Positions 26,909-36,769 of a stretch of DNA of 64,000 nt are shown in pieces. Where the stretch lies: NCBI RefSeq assembly GCF_030010415.1, contig NZ_JASCSA010000005.1; one strand, written 5' to 3'. Under the pieces are notes generated by a model. It was given only the letters and a program-made list of their open reading frames with translations, was not told the origin of the DNA and ran no database searches. Within the stretch, counting starts at the first letter, position 1; the number at the start of each line of letters is the position of its first letter. The position numbers and the translations under genes are program-made. The stretch comes from Cobetia amphilecti. Lineage in GTDB: Bacteria; Pseudomonadota; Gammaproteobacteria; Pseudomonadales; Halomonadaceae.

Positions 26909-26965
26909 CCTCAAAGCAGGTGTTTCGCGTGCCTTTTCATTTCTACCGGCGACCACACTCACACC
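26909..26965. repeat. Duplicated fragment of the fghA 3' end
   Basis: The sequence CACCTCAAAGGAGGTGTTT, covering the last codons and stop of fghA (near 26963), reappears at about 26909-26927 as CACCTCAAAGCAGGTGTTT, one base different. Each copy is itself an inverted repeat (CACCTC/GAGGTG in the intact copy). Confidence 0.7.
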
Positions 26966-27832
26966 TCAAAGGAGGTGTTTCGCATGGTAGGCAAGATGCT
27001 CATCGATGAAGCTGGCCATGAAGAAGTAGCTGTGGTCGTAGCCGGGCTGACGACGCAGGACCAACGGGTGATCCAGCTCGGCGCAGACCGCCTCCAGGCG
27101 CTCCGGCTTGAGCTGCTCCTCGAGGAACTGATCACTCTCGCCCTGCTCGACGAACAGCTCCTGACGCTCGGTGCCGCTCTTGCTCGCCTGCTTGACCAGC
27201 TCGCAGGTGTCCCACTGCGCCCACTGGGCGCGGTCATCGCCGAGATAGCCGCTGAAGGCTTTCTCGCCCCACGGGCAGGCCATAGGATTGACGATCGGCG
27301 CGAAGGCCGAGACCGAACGATAGCGGCCCGGATTCTTCAGCGCGCAGATCAGCGCGCCGTGGCCGCCCATGGAGTGACCGGAGATCGATTCGCGCTCGCC
27401 GTCCACCGGGAAGTGACGCTTGACGAGCGCCGGCAGCTCCTCAGTGACGTAGTCATACATGCGGTAATGACGCGCCCACGGCTCGCGGGTGGCATTGACG
27501 TAGAAGCCTGCGCCACTGCCGAAGTCGTAGCTGTCGTCTTCGCCGTCCAGATTGACGCCGCGCGGACTGGTGTCCGGGCAGATCAGGGCGATGCCCAGTT
27601 CCGCCGCCTTCTTCTGCGCGCCGGCCTTCTGCATGAAGTTCTCGTCGGTGCAGGTCAGCCCCGACAGCCACCACAGCATCGGCACCGGGCCCTGTTCGGC
27701 CTGGGGCGGCAGATAGATGGCGAACACCATGTCGCAATCCAGGCTGCCGCTGCGGTGACGGTAACGCTTGAGCCAGCCGCCATGCACCTTGTTGGCGCTG
27801 ACCAGCTCGAGTTGTTCGGTCGCGGTCATCAT
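26966..27832 (-). CDS. fghA: S-formylglutathione hydrolase
   Basis: A 288-residue serine hydrolase that splits S-formylglutathione to formate and glutathione, the second step of formaldehyde detoxification. Motifs are WLSGLTCTDENFMQKAGAQ, the nucleophile elbow SGHSMGGHGAL, and YDHSYFFMASFIDEHL with the catalytic His. Two adjacent ATGs (27832, 27829) follow GGGAG; either is possible. It lies 118 bases after adhC on the same strand, separated by a hairpin, so the two may be transcribed together with partial termination. Its product feeds the formate dehydrogenase at 6-11 kb. Confidence 0.95.
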   Translation of the reverse strand: MMTATEQLELVSANKVHGGWLKRYRHRSGSLDCDMVFAIYLPPQAEQGPVPMLWWLSGLTCTDENFMQKAGAQKKAAELGIALICPDTSPRGVNLDGEDDSYDFGSGAGFYVNATREPWARHYRMYDYVTEELPALVKRHFPVDGERESISGHSMGGHGALICALKNPGRYRSVSAFAPIVNPMACPWGEKAFSGYLGDDRAQWAQWDTCELVKQASKSGTERQELFVEQGESDQFLEEQLKPERLEAVCAELDHPLVLRRQPGYDHSYFFMASFIDEHLAYHAKHLL

Positions 27833-27857
27833 GCTCTCCCTTGTGATATCGCCCATG

Positions 27858-27886
27858 AAAACGGCGTCGGCAAGCCGACGCCGTTT
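27858..27886 (-). terminator. Hairpin between adhC and fghA
   Basis: A 12-bp stem AAACGGCGTCGG with its complement, loop CAAG. Its position between two genes of one pathway suggests partial termination or mRNA processing rather than an operon end. Confidence 0.7.
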
Positions 27887-27950
27887 CGCGTTCCAGACCT
27901 CACCGGGCAACAGGTGTTTCCGTGTTGCCCGGCGGCAGTTCAGCCCCGGA

Positions 27951-29060
<1,110 letters not shown>

Positions 29061-29120
29061 GAATCTCTCCTAGTGAGCATCAATAGCGGTAAACTGGCTG
29101 CCAATCTCATGCCCCCTGGT

Positions 29121-29137
29121 GTGGTGATGATCACCAC
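29121..29137. promoter_or_regulatory. Candidate operator between adhC and the LysR gene
   Basis: GTGGTGATGATCACCAC is a perfect 8+1+8 palindrome, 61 bases upstream of adhC in the divergent region. Position and symmetry fit a regulator-binding site, most simply for the adjacent LysR protein. Confidence 0.5.
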
Positions 29138-29346
29138 GGAGGCCACCCTGAAAGGTAGCCGCACCTGACAGGTTGCATGGATGAGTCGCCCGAGGGACTC
29201 CCCACGCGACAGGCACTGGGCTTGTCCTTGCGGTTCATCCTTGCGGGCTTGGCATGGAGCACAGTCTACGCAGTCATGCGGGTGGGATTAAGCCGTTGGC
29301 ACTCAGATGATTATTGCCACTCAACAACAATGAAAGAGGAGCCAGC

Positions 29347-30240
29347 ATGCAGCGCTGGGACCGTATCGAAGCCTTCGTGGAAGTCGTCAGAATCGGCTCA
29401 TTTTCCGGTGCTGCCCGTCATCTCGGGGTGTCCAGCTCACATGTCAGTCGTCTGATCAGCCAGCTGGAAGCCCAGCTCGATACCCAATTGCTCTACCGCA
29501 CCACCCGTCAGACGCGTCTCACCGATGCCGGACAGGTGTATTTCGAGCACTGCCATCACCTCTTCGATGGCTTCCGCGCCGCCGAACAGGCCATCGGCGA
29601 CTTCCACGCCCGCCCCAGCGGCGTGCTCAAGCTGACCAGCGCCACCACCTTCGGCGAGCGCTACGTCGCGCCGCTGGTCAACGACTTCCAGCTGCTGCAC
29701 CCGCAACTGGAAGTGCAGATGCACTTCACCAACCGTCCGGTGGAACTGATCGACGAGGGCTTCGACGTCGCCATCCGCATGGGCGTGCTCAAGGACTCCT
29801 CGCTGATCGCAAGGCGGCTGGTGGATCGCCGCGAATTCGTCGTCGCCTCGCACGACTACTTCCAGCAGGCACCGCGCCCGCACACCCTGGCCGAGCTCTC
29901 CAGTCATCGCTGTCTGGCCGGTTCCAAGCGCGAGTGGCTGTTCGAGGTCGAGGGTCAGCGCCGTGAGGTGCGTATCACCGGCAGCTGGCAGGCCAACTCC
30001 GGCCCGGCGCTGTTGGACGCCACGCTCAAGGGCCTCGGCCTTGCCCAGATTCCCGACTATTACGTCGCGCCCCATCTGGCCAGCGGCAAGCTGATCTCGG
30101 TGCTGGATGAGTACCAGGTGCGCGATACCGGGGTGTGGATCGTCTATCCCCGCCACCGCCACCTCTCGCCCAAGGTGCGCCAGTTCGTCGACTTCATGGT
30201 CGAGCGCTTCGAAGATGGCACCCCCGGCCTTGACGCATGA
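29347..30240 (+). CDS. LysR-family regulator, probable control of adhC-fghA
   Basis: A 297-residue LysR-type regulator. The N-terminal winged HTH contains FVEVVRIGSFSGAARHLGVSSSHVSRLISQLE (written in the protein as one helix-turn-helix and linker), and the effector domain follows from residue 90. The type is CrgA/AaeR-like. GAGGAG six bases before the ATG at 29347 decides the start; an in-frame ATG-like codon 33 bases earlier is less suitable. Divergence from adhC over 286 bases, with a palindrome between, suggests control of formaldehyde detoxification. The effector is unknown. Confidence 0.9.
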   Translation: MQRWDRIEAFVEVVRIGSFSGAARHLGVSSSHVSRLISQLEAQLDTQLLYRTTRQTRLTDAGQVYFEHCHHLFDGFRAAEQAIGDFHARPSGVLKLTSATTFGERYVAPLVNDFQLLHPQLEVQMHFTNRPVELIDEGFDVAIRMGVLKDSSLIARRLVDRREFVVASHDYFQQAPRPHTLAELSSHRCLAGSKREWLFEVEGQRREVRITGSWQANSGPALLDATLKGLGLAQIPDYYVAPHLASGKLISVLDEYQVRDTGVWIVYPRHRHLSPKVRQFVDFMVERFEDGTPGLDA

Positions 30241-30267
30241 CGCGCCGCCGCGGATGAGCTGCCGAAT

Positions 30268-30315
30268 TGATGAACGAATAAGTTGATGAGCGGATGAGTT
30301 GATAAGCCGACGAAC
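30268..30315. repeat. 16-bp tandem repeat abutting a terminator
   Basis: Three contiguous 16-base units of the type TGATGAGCGGATGAGT (30268, 30284, 30300), with a decayed unit before them. The array ends exactly where the terminator stem begins. Confidence 0.85.
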
Positions 30316-30349
30316 GACAGACGGGCTGCCAATCGGCAGCCCGTCTGTC
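30316..30349. terminator. Terminator between the LysR and NCS1 genes
   Basis: A 15-bp perfect stem GACAGACGGGCTGCC with its complement, loop AATC. It serves the converging LysR and transporter genes. Confidence 0.85.
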
Positions 30350-30377
30350 ATTGCACTCACCATGCTCATAAGCGGCG

Positions 30378-31904
30378 TCAGGCGCGCTGCGCCCCGCTGC
30401 CCGGTACTGCCTCCGGCAGATGCACCGGCGGTGCCTTGACCAGCAACTTGCTGGCCACGAAGTAGACCAGCGCCCCCAGCAGCGAGCCGGTGAACCAGCC
30501 GTAGTCGTAGAACCAGGAAAGTCCGGGCTGCGAGAAGCTGATCACCGTCAGTCCCACCGGCACGAAGAAGGCGATGAAGCCCGCCGGATTGAAGGCCGGA
30601 TAGGTGCTGCCATCCAGATAGAGTGCCGGCAGATCAAAGGACTGACGACGGATCACGAAGTAGTCGACGATCATGATCCCCGCGATCGGCCCCAGCAGAC
30701 TCGAATAGCCCAGCAACCAGTTGGAATAGAGGCTCTCGAGACTGACGTCCGAGACGATCCAGCCCATCTTCTTGATCAGCTCGAAGCCCATCAGCAGCAC
30801 CCCGACCAGCCCGGTCAGCAGCACGCCGCGCGTCTGGTTGATCAACTTCGGCGCGATGTTCTGGAAGTCATTGGTCGGCGAGACGATGTTGGCCGCGGTA
30901 TTGGTGGAGAGCGTCGCGATGATGATCAGCACCATGGCGATGGCGACCCAGCCGGGGCTGTCGATACGACCGATCAGGTTGACCGGGTCGGAGATGGTCT
31001 CGCCTACCAGCGAGCTGGACGCCGCGGTCAGCACCACGCCGAGCGCCGCGAAGAAGAACATCGTCAGCGGCAGGCCAATGATCTGACCGACGATCTGGTC
31101 CTTCTGGCTCTTCGCGTAACGACTGAAGTCAGGAATGTTCAGCGACAGCGTCGCCCAGAAGCCGACCATCGCGGTCAGGCCCGCCATGAAGTAGCTGGCC
31201 ACGCCATCGCCTTCGGGACGATTCGGCGGCTGGGCCAACAGCTCGCTGATCGAGGTATGCGGCAGCGCCCACACCATCAGGCCGACCCCCACCGCCAGCA
31301 GCAAGGGCGCGGACAGCGTCTCCAGCCACTTGATGGATTCCGCGCCGCGAATCACCACGAACAGGTTGAGCGCCCAGAACACGAAGAAGCCGATGACCTC
31401 GCCCACCCCGCCCAGCGCCTTCCAGTCGGCCGAGAGGCTCGACAGCAGCAGGTGGATGGCCAGCCCGCCGAACATCGTCTGGATACCGAACCAGCCACAG
31501 GCGACCACCGCGCGAATCATGCATGGCACGTTGGAGCCGATGATGCCGAAGGAGGAGCGCAGCACCACCGGGAAGGGGATCCCGAAGCGCGTGCCGGGGA
31601 AGGCGTTGAGGGTCAGCGGAATCAGCACCACCAGGTTGGCGACCAGAATCGTGAACAGCGCCTCGCCGACGCTCAGGCCGAAGTAGGCGGTCAGGACGCC
31701 ACCCAGGGTGTAGGTCGGCACGCAGATCGACATGCCGACCCACAGTGCGGCGATGTTCCAGCGCGACCAGGTGCGTTCGGCACTCCTGGTCGGCGCGATA
31801 TCCTCGTTGTAACGCGGGCTGCGGGCGACATCCTGTGCCACCACCAGCTCGATCATTTCCTCATTGCTGCGCACCATGTGCGAGCGCGTCTGTGTCGGGG
31901 CCAT
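30378..31904 (-). CDS. NCS1-family nucleobase/hydantoin transporter
   Basis: A 508-residue, roughly 12-segment secondary transporter of the nucleobase:cation symporter-1 family. Family features are the N-terminal YNEDIAPTRSAERTWSRW, then PGTRFGIPFPVVLRSSFG in the third segment, and SLNIPDFSRYAKSQKDQI. The linked beta-ureidopropionase, dihydropyrimidinase and PreTA suggest that it imports uracil, thymine or a dihydropyrimidine. GAGG five bases before the ATG fixes the start. It is divergent from the catabolic genes across an 840-base region, a usual layout for pyrimidine degradation loci. Allantoin or cytosine would be alternative substrates. Confidence 0.93.
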   Translation of the reverse strand: MAPTQTRSHMVRSNEEMIELVVAQDVARSPRYNEDIAPTRSAERTWSRWNIAALWVGMSICVPTYTLGGVLTAYFGLSVGEALFTILVANLVVLIPLTLNAFPGTRFGIPFPVVLRSSFGIIGSNVPCMIRAVVACGWFGIQTMFGGLAIHLLLSSLSADWKALGGVGEVIGFFVFWALNLFVVIRGAESIKWLETLSAPLLLAVGVGLMVWALPHTSISELLAQPPNRPEGDGVASYFMAGLTAMVGFWATLSLNIPDFSRYAKSQKDQIVGQIIGLPLTMFFFAALGVVLTAASSSLVGETISDPVNLIGRIDSPGWVAIAMVLIIIATLSTNTAANIVSPTNDFQNIAPKLINQTRGVLLTGLVGVLLMGFELIKKMGWIVSDVSLESLYSNWLLGYSSLLGPIAGIMIVDYFVIRRQSFDLPALYLDGSTYPAFNPAGFIAFFVPVGLTVISFSQPGLSWFYDYGWFTGSLLGALVYFVASKLLVKAPPVHLPEAVPGSGAQRA

Positions 31905-32743
31905 GAGTCCTCACCTGTTCAGCTGTTGTTATTGTTGAGGGTGATGCACTGCGCTTGCCTTGTGTCACTTGTCGTTTCCTGTCTTCCTTACCTTCTCCGT
32001 CGCTTTCCTGACTCCTCTTCGCTCCTCCCCGTTCGGCACACATCATCAGGCACACTTCATTCGGCACTGCATGCAGAAGATTCTGATTCAGAAGATTCTG
32101 CGGCAGACGAATCTGTGGCAGGCCGTGTAGAAGAAACACCTTGCGCAGTTCGTGTGGAAAACCCTGTGGCAAATCGCATGCCGCCGGCCGGATTATTGCC
32201 GACAAATCAAACCTGTCTTGCAAGACAACTTGAGATGCAATGGCGCGTATTTTCATTCATGACGCCTGTCAGGTGGCGACAAGCCGTGTTCGCGCCAACT
32301 GTCAGTATGGTCAGGTTCCAAGCTGGTGCAAGGCGGTCTTGCGCAATGCCCACGCAAACGATCACAAGCCACTGTTGTGCATCGTCTTTTCCTTTGAAAA
32401 TCGCGTGAACCACGCTGATTCTCCAGGCACCACAATGGTGAAATATGGCCTTTTATTGAATAAAAACTCTTTGATAACAACAAGATAAATCCACAAGACT
32501 TTATTTGACACTTCATCTTGCCGAACGCGGGAACACTGTCTAATGTTCATTAAGCTGACTGGTGAGACAGGATTTAAATCGGACCTTTCCTGACCCATGA
32601 CGCCTGCCAGCGGCATGCAGACTTGCCAGGCAGGCGGCGTGTTTTTCCTGGGGCCATTTCGCGCTATCCCTGCTCACCCGCTCAGCCCACCAGCACTCAT
32701 TGAAGACAACAACAACCGGCGCCAAGCGCCCGATGAGGAAGAC
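31905..32743. other. Divergent intergenic region of the pyrimidine locus
   Basis: About 840 bases without a supported gene. It carries a pyrimidine-rich stretch (about 31970-32030), two adjoining tandem repeats (32032-32118) and an AT-rich part (about 32430-32560) that probably contains promoters. I did not find a clear RutR-type palindrome. Confidence 0.55.
32032..32118. repeat. Two adjoining tandem repeats (14 bp and 15 bp)
   Basis: Three units of 14 bases of the type TTCGGCACACATCA (32032, 32046, 32060) are followed directly by three units of 15 bases of the type CAGAAGATTCTGCGG (32074, 32089, 32104). Two unrelated arrays lie back to back in the divergent region. Confidence 0.82.
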
Positions 32744-33646
32744 ATGTCGAACGATTCCCGCATCTCCTATACCGAGGATGCCGGCAAGCTGCGCTGCGCC
32801 GTCATCCAGATGGGACTCAACGTCTCCACCGACCTCGAGCCCGCGCAGATCCGTGATGCCATGAACGAGGCCCACCTGCCGCTGATCGACCAGGCCGGTG
32901 AGGCAGGCGTCAAGATCCTGTGCTTCCAGGAAGTCTTCAATCAGCCCTATTTCTGCCCGAGCCAGGATGCCAAGTGGTATGCCGCCGCCGAGCGCGTGCC
33001 CGACGGCCCCACCGTCACCCTGATGCAGCAGTACGCGAAGAAGCATCAGATGGTGATCATCGTGCCCATCTACGAGGAAGTGCAGCCGGGGGTGTACTAC
33101 AACACCGCCGCCGTCATCGATGCCGACGGCAGCTATCTGGGCAAGTATCACAAGACTCACATCCCGCAGGTGGCGGGCTTCTGGGAGAAATTCTTCTTCA
33201 AGCCGGGCAAGTCAGACTGGCCGGTCTTCGACACCGCCTACGGGCGCATCGGCGTCTACATCTGCTACGACCGCCACTTCCCGGAAGGCTGGCGCGCACT
33301 GGCGCTCAACGGCGCCGAGATCATCTTCAATCCCTCCGCCACCGTCGCGGGCCTCTCCCAATACCTGTGGGAGCTGGAGCAACCCGCCTCCGCCGCCGCC
33401 AATGGCTGCTACATCGCCGCCATCAACCGCGTCGGCCATGAACAGCCCTGGGATATCGGCGAGTTCTACGGCTCCTCCTACTTCGTGAATCCACGCGGCC
33501 AGATCGAAGCCCAGGCCAGCGCCACCGAGGATGAGCTGCTGATCCACGACCTCGACATGGCGATGGTGCGCGAGGTGCGCAACAACTGGCAGTTCTTCCG
33601 CGACCGTCGCCCGGATGCCTATACCCGCCTCACCGACGGCGAATGA
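32744..33646 (+). CDS. Beta-ureidopropionase (N-carbamoyl-beta-alanine amidohydrolase)
   Basis: A 300-residue nitrilase-superfamily amidohydrolase for the last step of reductive pyrimidine breakdown, giving beta-alanine (or 3-aminoisobutyrate), CO2 and ammonia. The catalytic triad is visible as E63 (CFQEVFNQ), K137 (GKYHKTHIP) and C174 (VYICYDRHFPE). GAGGAAG just before the ATG at 32744 sets the start; longer upstream frames are not needed. It is the first gene of a rightward unit with hydA, preT and preA; gaps are 84 and 195 bases, then an overlap. Confidence 0.94.
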   Translation: MSNDSRISYTEDAGKLRCAVIQMGLNVSTDLEPAQIRDAMNEAHLPLIDQAGEAGVKILCFQEVFNQPYFCPSQDAKWYAAAERVPDGPTVTLMQQYAKKHQMVIIVPIYEEVQPGVYYNTAAVIDADGSYLGKYHKTHIPQVAGFWEKFFFKPGKSDWPVFDTAYGRIGVYICYDRHFPEGWRALALNGAEIIFNPSATVAGLSQYLWELEQPASAAANGCYIAAINRVGHEQPWDIGEFYGSSYFVNPRGQIEAQASATEDELLIHDLDMAMVREVRNNWQFFRDRRPDAYTRLTDGE

Positions 33647-33730
33647 CGGACTGACGACCCGCACGACAACAACAAGACGACCTGACACTCAATGCCGGAC
33701 AAGGCCGCGCGATGCGGCCGGGAGAGACTC

Positions 33731-35173
33731 ATGGCAATCCTGATCAAGGGCGGCAGCATCCAGACCCACGAAGAGCGCTACACCGCCGATGTGCTGTGTG
33801 ACGGCGAGACCATCACCGCCATCGGCACCGACCTGGACGTACCGGACGACTGCGAAGTGATCGACGCCAGCGGCTGTCTGGTGATGCCCGGCGGCATCGA
33901 CCCGCACACCCACATGCAGCTGCCCTTCATGGGCACCGTGGCCAGCGAGGACTTCCAGACCGGCACCGCCGCGGCGCTGGCCGGCGGCACCACCATGATC
34001 ATCGATTTCGTGATCCCCTCCCCGCAGCAACCGCTGATGGAGGCCTATCACACCTGGCGCGAATGGGCCGAGAAGTCGTGCTGCGACTACAGCTTCCACG
34101 TCGCCGTCACCTGGTGGGACGAGAGCGTCAGCCAGGACATGGCGACGCTGGTCGCCGATTACGGCGTCAACAGCTTCAAGCACTTCATGGCCTACAAGAA
34201 CGCCATCATGGCGCCGGACGACACCCTGGTCTCGAGCTTCGCGCGCTGCCTGGAGCTGGGCGCGATTCCCACCGTGCATGCCGAGAACGGCGAGCTGGTC
34301 TACCACCTGCAGCAGAAGCTGCTGGCCGACGGCATCACCGGCCCGGAGGCGCACCCGCTGTCACGCCCGCCGCAGGTCGAGGGCGAAGCCGCCAGCCGCG
34401 CCATCCGCATCGCCGGCACCCTGGGCACGCCGGTGTATCTGGTCCACGTCTCCACCGCCGATGCGCTGGAGGAGATCCGCTACGCCCGCGAGCACGGTCA
34501 GCCGGTCTACGGCGAGGTGCTGGCAGGCCATCTGCTGATCGATGAAGAGGTCTATCAGAACAAGAGCTGGGAATTCGCGGCCGGCCACGTGATGAGCCCG
34601 CCGTTCCGTTCGCTGGAGCATCGCCAGGCGCTGTGGGGCGGCATCCAGTCCGGTGACCTGCAGACCACCGCCACCGATCACTGCTGCTTCTGCGCCGAGC
34701 AGAAGGAGATGGGCAAGGACGACTTCTCGAAGATTCCCAACGGCACCGCCGGGGTCGAGGACCGCATGGCGATGCTGTGGCACGAAGGCGTCAACACCGG
34801 GCGTTTCTCCGCCGAGGACTTCGTCGGCCTGACCTCCACCAATGCGGCCAAGATCTTCAATCTCTATCCGCGCAAGGGTGCGATCCGCGTCGGCAGCGAC
34901 GCCGACATCGTGGTCTGGGACCCCAACGCCGAACGCACCATCTCGGCCAAGACCCACCACCAGAACATCGACTTCAACATCTTCGAAGGCCGCACCGTCA
35001 AGGGCATTCCGCGTCACACCATCAGCCGCGGCGACTGGGCCTGGCGCGATGGCGAACTGCATGCCAAGCGCGGTCACGGCCAGTATGTCGAGCGTCCGGC
35101 CTACCCCAGCGTGTTCGACCAGCTCAAGGCCCGCGCGGAGAGCAACGTCGTCAGCGCCGTGGATCGCAGCTGA
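33731..35173 (+). CDS. hydA: Dihydropyrimidinase
   Basis: A 480-residue amidohydrolase that opens dihydrouracil and dihydrothymine rings. Binuclear metal ligands are visible: H59 and H61 (DPHTHMQ), the carboxylated Lys in NSFKHFMAYKN, a His in TVHAENGE, a His in LVHVST and an Asp in TATDHCCF. GGAGAG precedes the ATG at 33731. It lies between the beta-ureidopropionase and preTA genes, which supports the pyrimidine rather than hydantoin role. The C-terminus is of normal length. Confidence 0.95.
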   Translation: MAILIKGGSIQTHEERYTADVLCDGETITAIGTDLDVPDDCEVIDASGCLVMPGGIDPHTHMQLPFMGTVASEDFQTGTAAALAGGTTMIIDFVIPSPQQPLMEAYHTWREWAEKSCCDYSFHVAVTWWDESVSQDMATLVADYGVNSFKHFMAYKNAIMAPDDTLVSSFARCLELGAIPTVHAENGELVYHLQQKLLADGITGPEAHPLSRPPQVEGEAASRAIRIAGTLGTPVYLVHVSTADALEEIRYAREHGQPVYGEVLAGHLLIDEEVYQNKSWEFAAGHVMSPPFRSLEHRQALWGGIQSGDLQTTATDHCCFCAEQKEMGKDDFSKIPNGTAGVEDRMAMLWHEGVNTGRFSAEDFVGLTSTNAAKIFNLYPRKGAIRVGSDADIVVWDPNAERTISAKTHHQNIDFNIFEGRTVKGIPRHTISRGDWAWRDGELHAKRGHGQYVERPAYPSVFDQLKARAESNVVSAVDRS

Positions 35174-35368
35174 CGGTCGGCGAACGGCCCACCTGAGACA
35201 ACTGAGACAAGTACGACACGACTGAACGGCGGCCTGGCGGCGCACCTGACGCGCTGCCAGTCCCTTAGCACTGCTAAACAAGCCGCTGCCAGTCAAGAAG
35301 CGCAACCCGACTCGCCTGCAAGACCAACAACAACGACCCCGCGCCTGAGCGCGGGCAGGAGCCACACC

Positions 35369-36769
35369 GTGACCACATCCTCCACTCCTTCCCACTGGGC
35401 CCCGAGCGGGCTCGCGGAAGAGGCGCTGAGTGCGCGTTTCACAGACCTGCATCCGGCGCTCAGCAAGCGCCAGGCCTTCATCGAGAGCTCGCGCTGTCTG
35501 TACTGCTACGATGCCCCCTGCATCAAGGCCTGCCCGACCAGCATCGACATCCCGACCTTCATTCGCCGTATCCACGATGACAATCTCGAAGGCGCCGCCA
35601 GCGAGATTCTCGATGCCAATATCCTCGGTGGCAGCTGCGCCCGCGTCTGCCCCACCGAGATCCTCTGCGAGCAGTCCTGCGTGCGCAATCAGGGCGATGA
35701 GTGCCAGCCGGTGCTGATCGGCCTGCTGCAACGCCATGCGCTGGACAACGCCCAGTTCGAAGCCCATCCGTTCACGCGTGGCGCCAGCACCGGTCGGCGT
35801 ATCGCGGTGGTCGGCGCCGGGCCTGCCGGGCTTTCCTGCGCCCATCGCCTGGCGCGTTTCGGCCACGACGTGGTGATCTTCGAGGCCGAGGAAAAGGCCG
35901 GCGGCCTCAACGAATACGGCATCGCCCGCTACAAGCTGACCGATGACTTCGCCGCCCGCGAGGTCGAATTCCTGCTCGAGATCGGCGGCATCGAGATCCG
36001 CCACGGCCAGCGCCTCGGCGACAACCTGGCGCTGGCCTCCCTGACACGCGAATTCGATAGCGTCTTCCTGGGCCTCGGCCTTGGCACCAGCCATGCCCTC
36101 GGCCTGACCGGCGAGGATGCCAGCGGCCTGATGGCGGCCACCGACTTCATCAAGGTGCTGCGTCAGAGTGGCGAACTGAACGCCCTCGCGGTGCCCAGAC
36201 ACGCCGTGGTGATCGGCGCCGGCAACACCGCCATCGATATCGCGGTGCAGGCCAGGCGCCTCGGCGCGCAGACGGTGGACCTGGTCTACCGGCGTGGCGA
36301 AGAGCAGATGTCCGCTACCCATCACGAGCAGGAAATCGCGCGCGCCAATGGCGTGATGATCCACACCTGGGCGCGCCCGCTGGCGCTCGATGTGGCAAAC
36401 GATAGTGGTAGAAGCGAAGAAGGTGATGACGCCGCGCTCAGCGCGATGCAGTTCGCGCGCACGCGGGTCGAGGATGGCCGCCTCGTCGATACCGGCGAGA
36501 CCTTCACGCTGGCCTGCGACGGGGTCTTCACCGCCATCGGCCAGGGCTTCGATGACGCGAGCCTGAGCGATGCGCATGCCGCAGGGCTGGTCCGCGAGGG
36601 GGCCAAGATAGAGGTGGACGAGATGCTGCGCACCAGTCTGCCCGGCGTCTATGCCGGCGGTGACTGCATCGCCCGCGGGCAGGACCTCACCGTTCAAGCC
36701 GTCGCCCACGGCAAGCTGGCCGCCGAGGCCATCCATCACGATCTGATGCTCAAGGTGGAGGCCGCCTGA
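35369..36769 (+). CDS. preT: Dihydropyrimidine dehydrogenase, FAD/NAD subunit
   Basis: A 466-residue glutamate-synthase-like flavoprotein that exchanges electrons between NAD(H) and PreA. The N-terminal Fe-S region has CLYCYDAPCIKACP and GSCARVCPTEILCEQSC. The FAD motif is VVGAGPAGLSCAHRLA and the NAD motif VIGAGNTAIDIAVQA. It starts with GTG at 35369, preceded by AGGAG at eight bases. It overlaps preA by one base (stop TGA within ATGA), so the two subunits are coupled. It reduces uracil or thymine, the first step of the pathway encoded here. Confidence 0.94.
   Translation: MTTSSTPSHWAPSGLAEEALSARFTDLHPALSKRQAFIESSRCLYCYDAPCIKACPTSIDIPTFIRRIHDDNLEGAASEILDANILGGSCARVCPTEILCEQSCVRNQGDECQPVLIGLLQRHALDNAQFEAHPFTRGASTGRRIAVVGAGPAGLSCAHRLARFGHDVVIFEAEEKAGGLNEYGIARYKLTDDFAAREVEFLLEIGGIEIRHGQRLGDNLALASLTREFDSVFLGLGLGTSHALGLTGEDASGLMAATDFIKVLRQSGELNALAVPRHAVVIGAGNTAIDIAVQARRLGAQTVDLVYRRGEEQMSATHHEQEIARANGVMIHTWARPLALDVANDSGRSEEGDDAALSAMQFARTRVEDGRLVDTGETFTLACDGVFTAIGQGFDDASLSDAHAAGLVREGAKIEVDEMLRTSLPGVYAGGDCIARGQDLTVQAVAHGKLAAEAIHHDLMLKVEAA

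Larger units (their letters stand above)
26338..26965. other. Intergenic region between gbdR and fghA
   Basis: About 630 bases. It holds the gbdR promoter region (26338 to about 26750), the fghA terminator hairpin (26786-26829) and a partial copy of the fghA 3' end (about 26909-26931). No gene is supported. Confidence 0.55.

Noticed and set aside
32161..32190. Sigma-54 promoter in the pyrimidine divergent region
   Set aside because: TGGCA and GC have the right spacing, but the -12 element is poor and the position is over 500 bases from the gene. Not supported.
30420..32408. A 662-codon + strand frame rich in Arg, His and Gln
   Set aside because: Antisense to the NCS1 transporter and running into the intergenic region; composition is that of a shadow of membrane-protein codons.
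34361..36739. A 792-codon - strand frame
   Set aside because: Antisense to hydA and preT, both with intact catalytic motifs.
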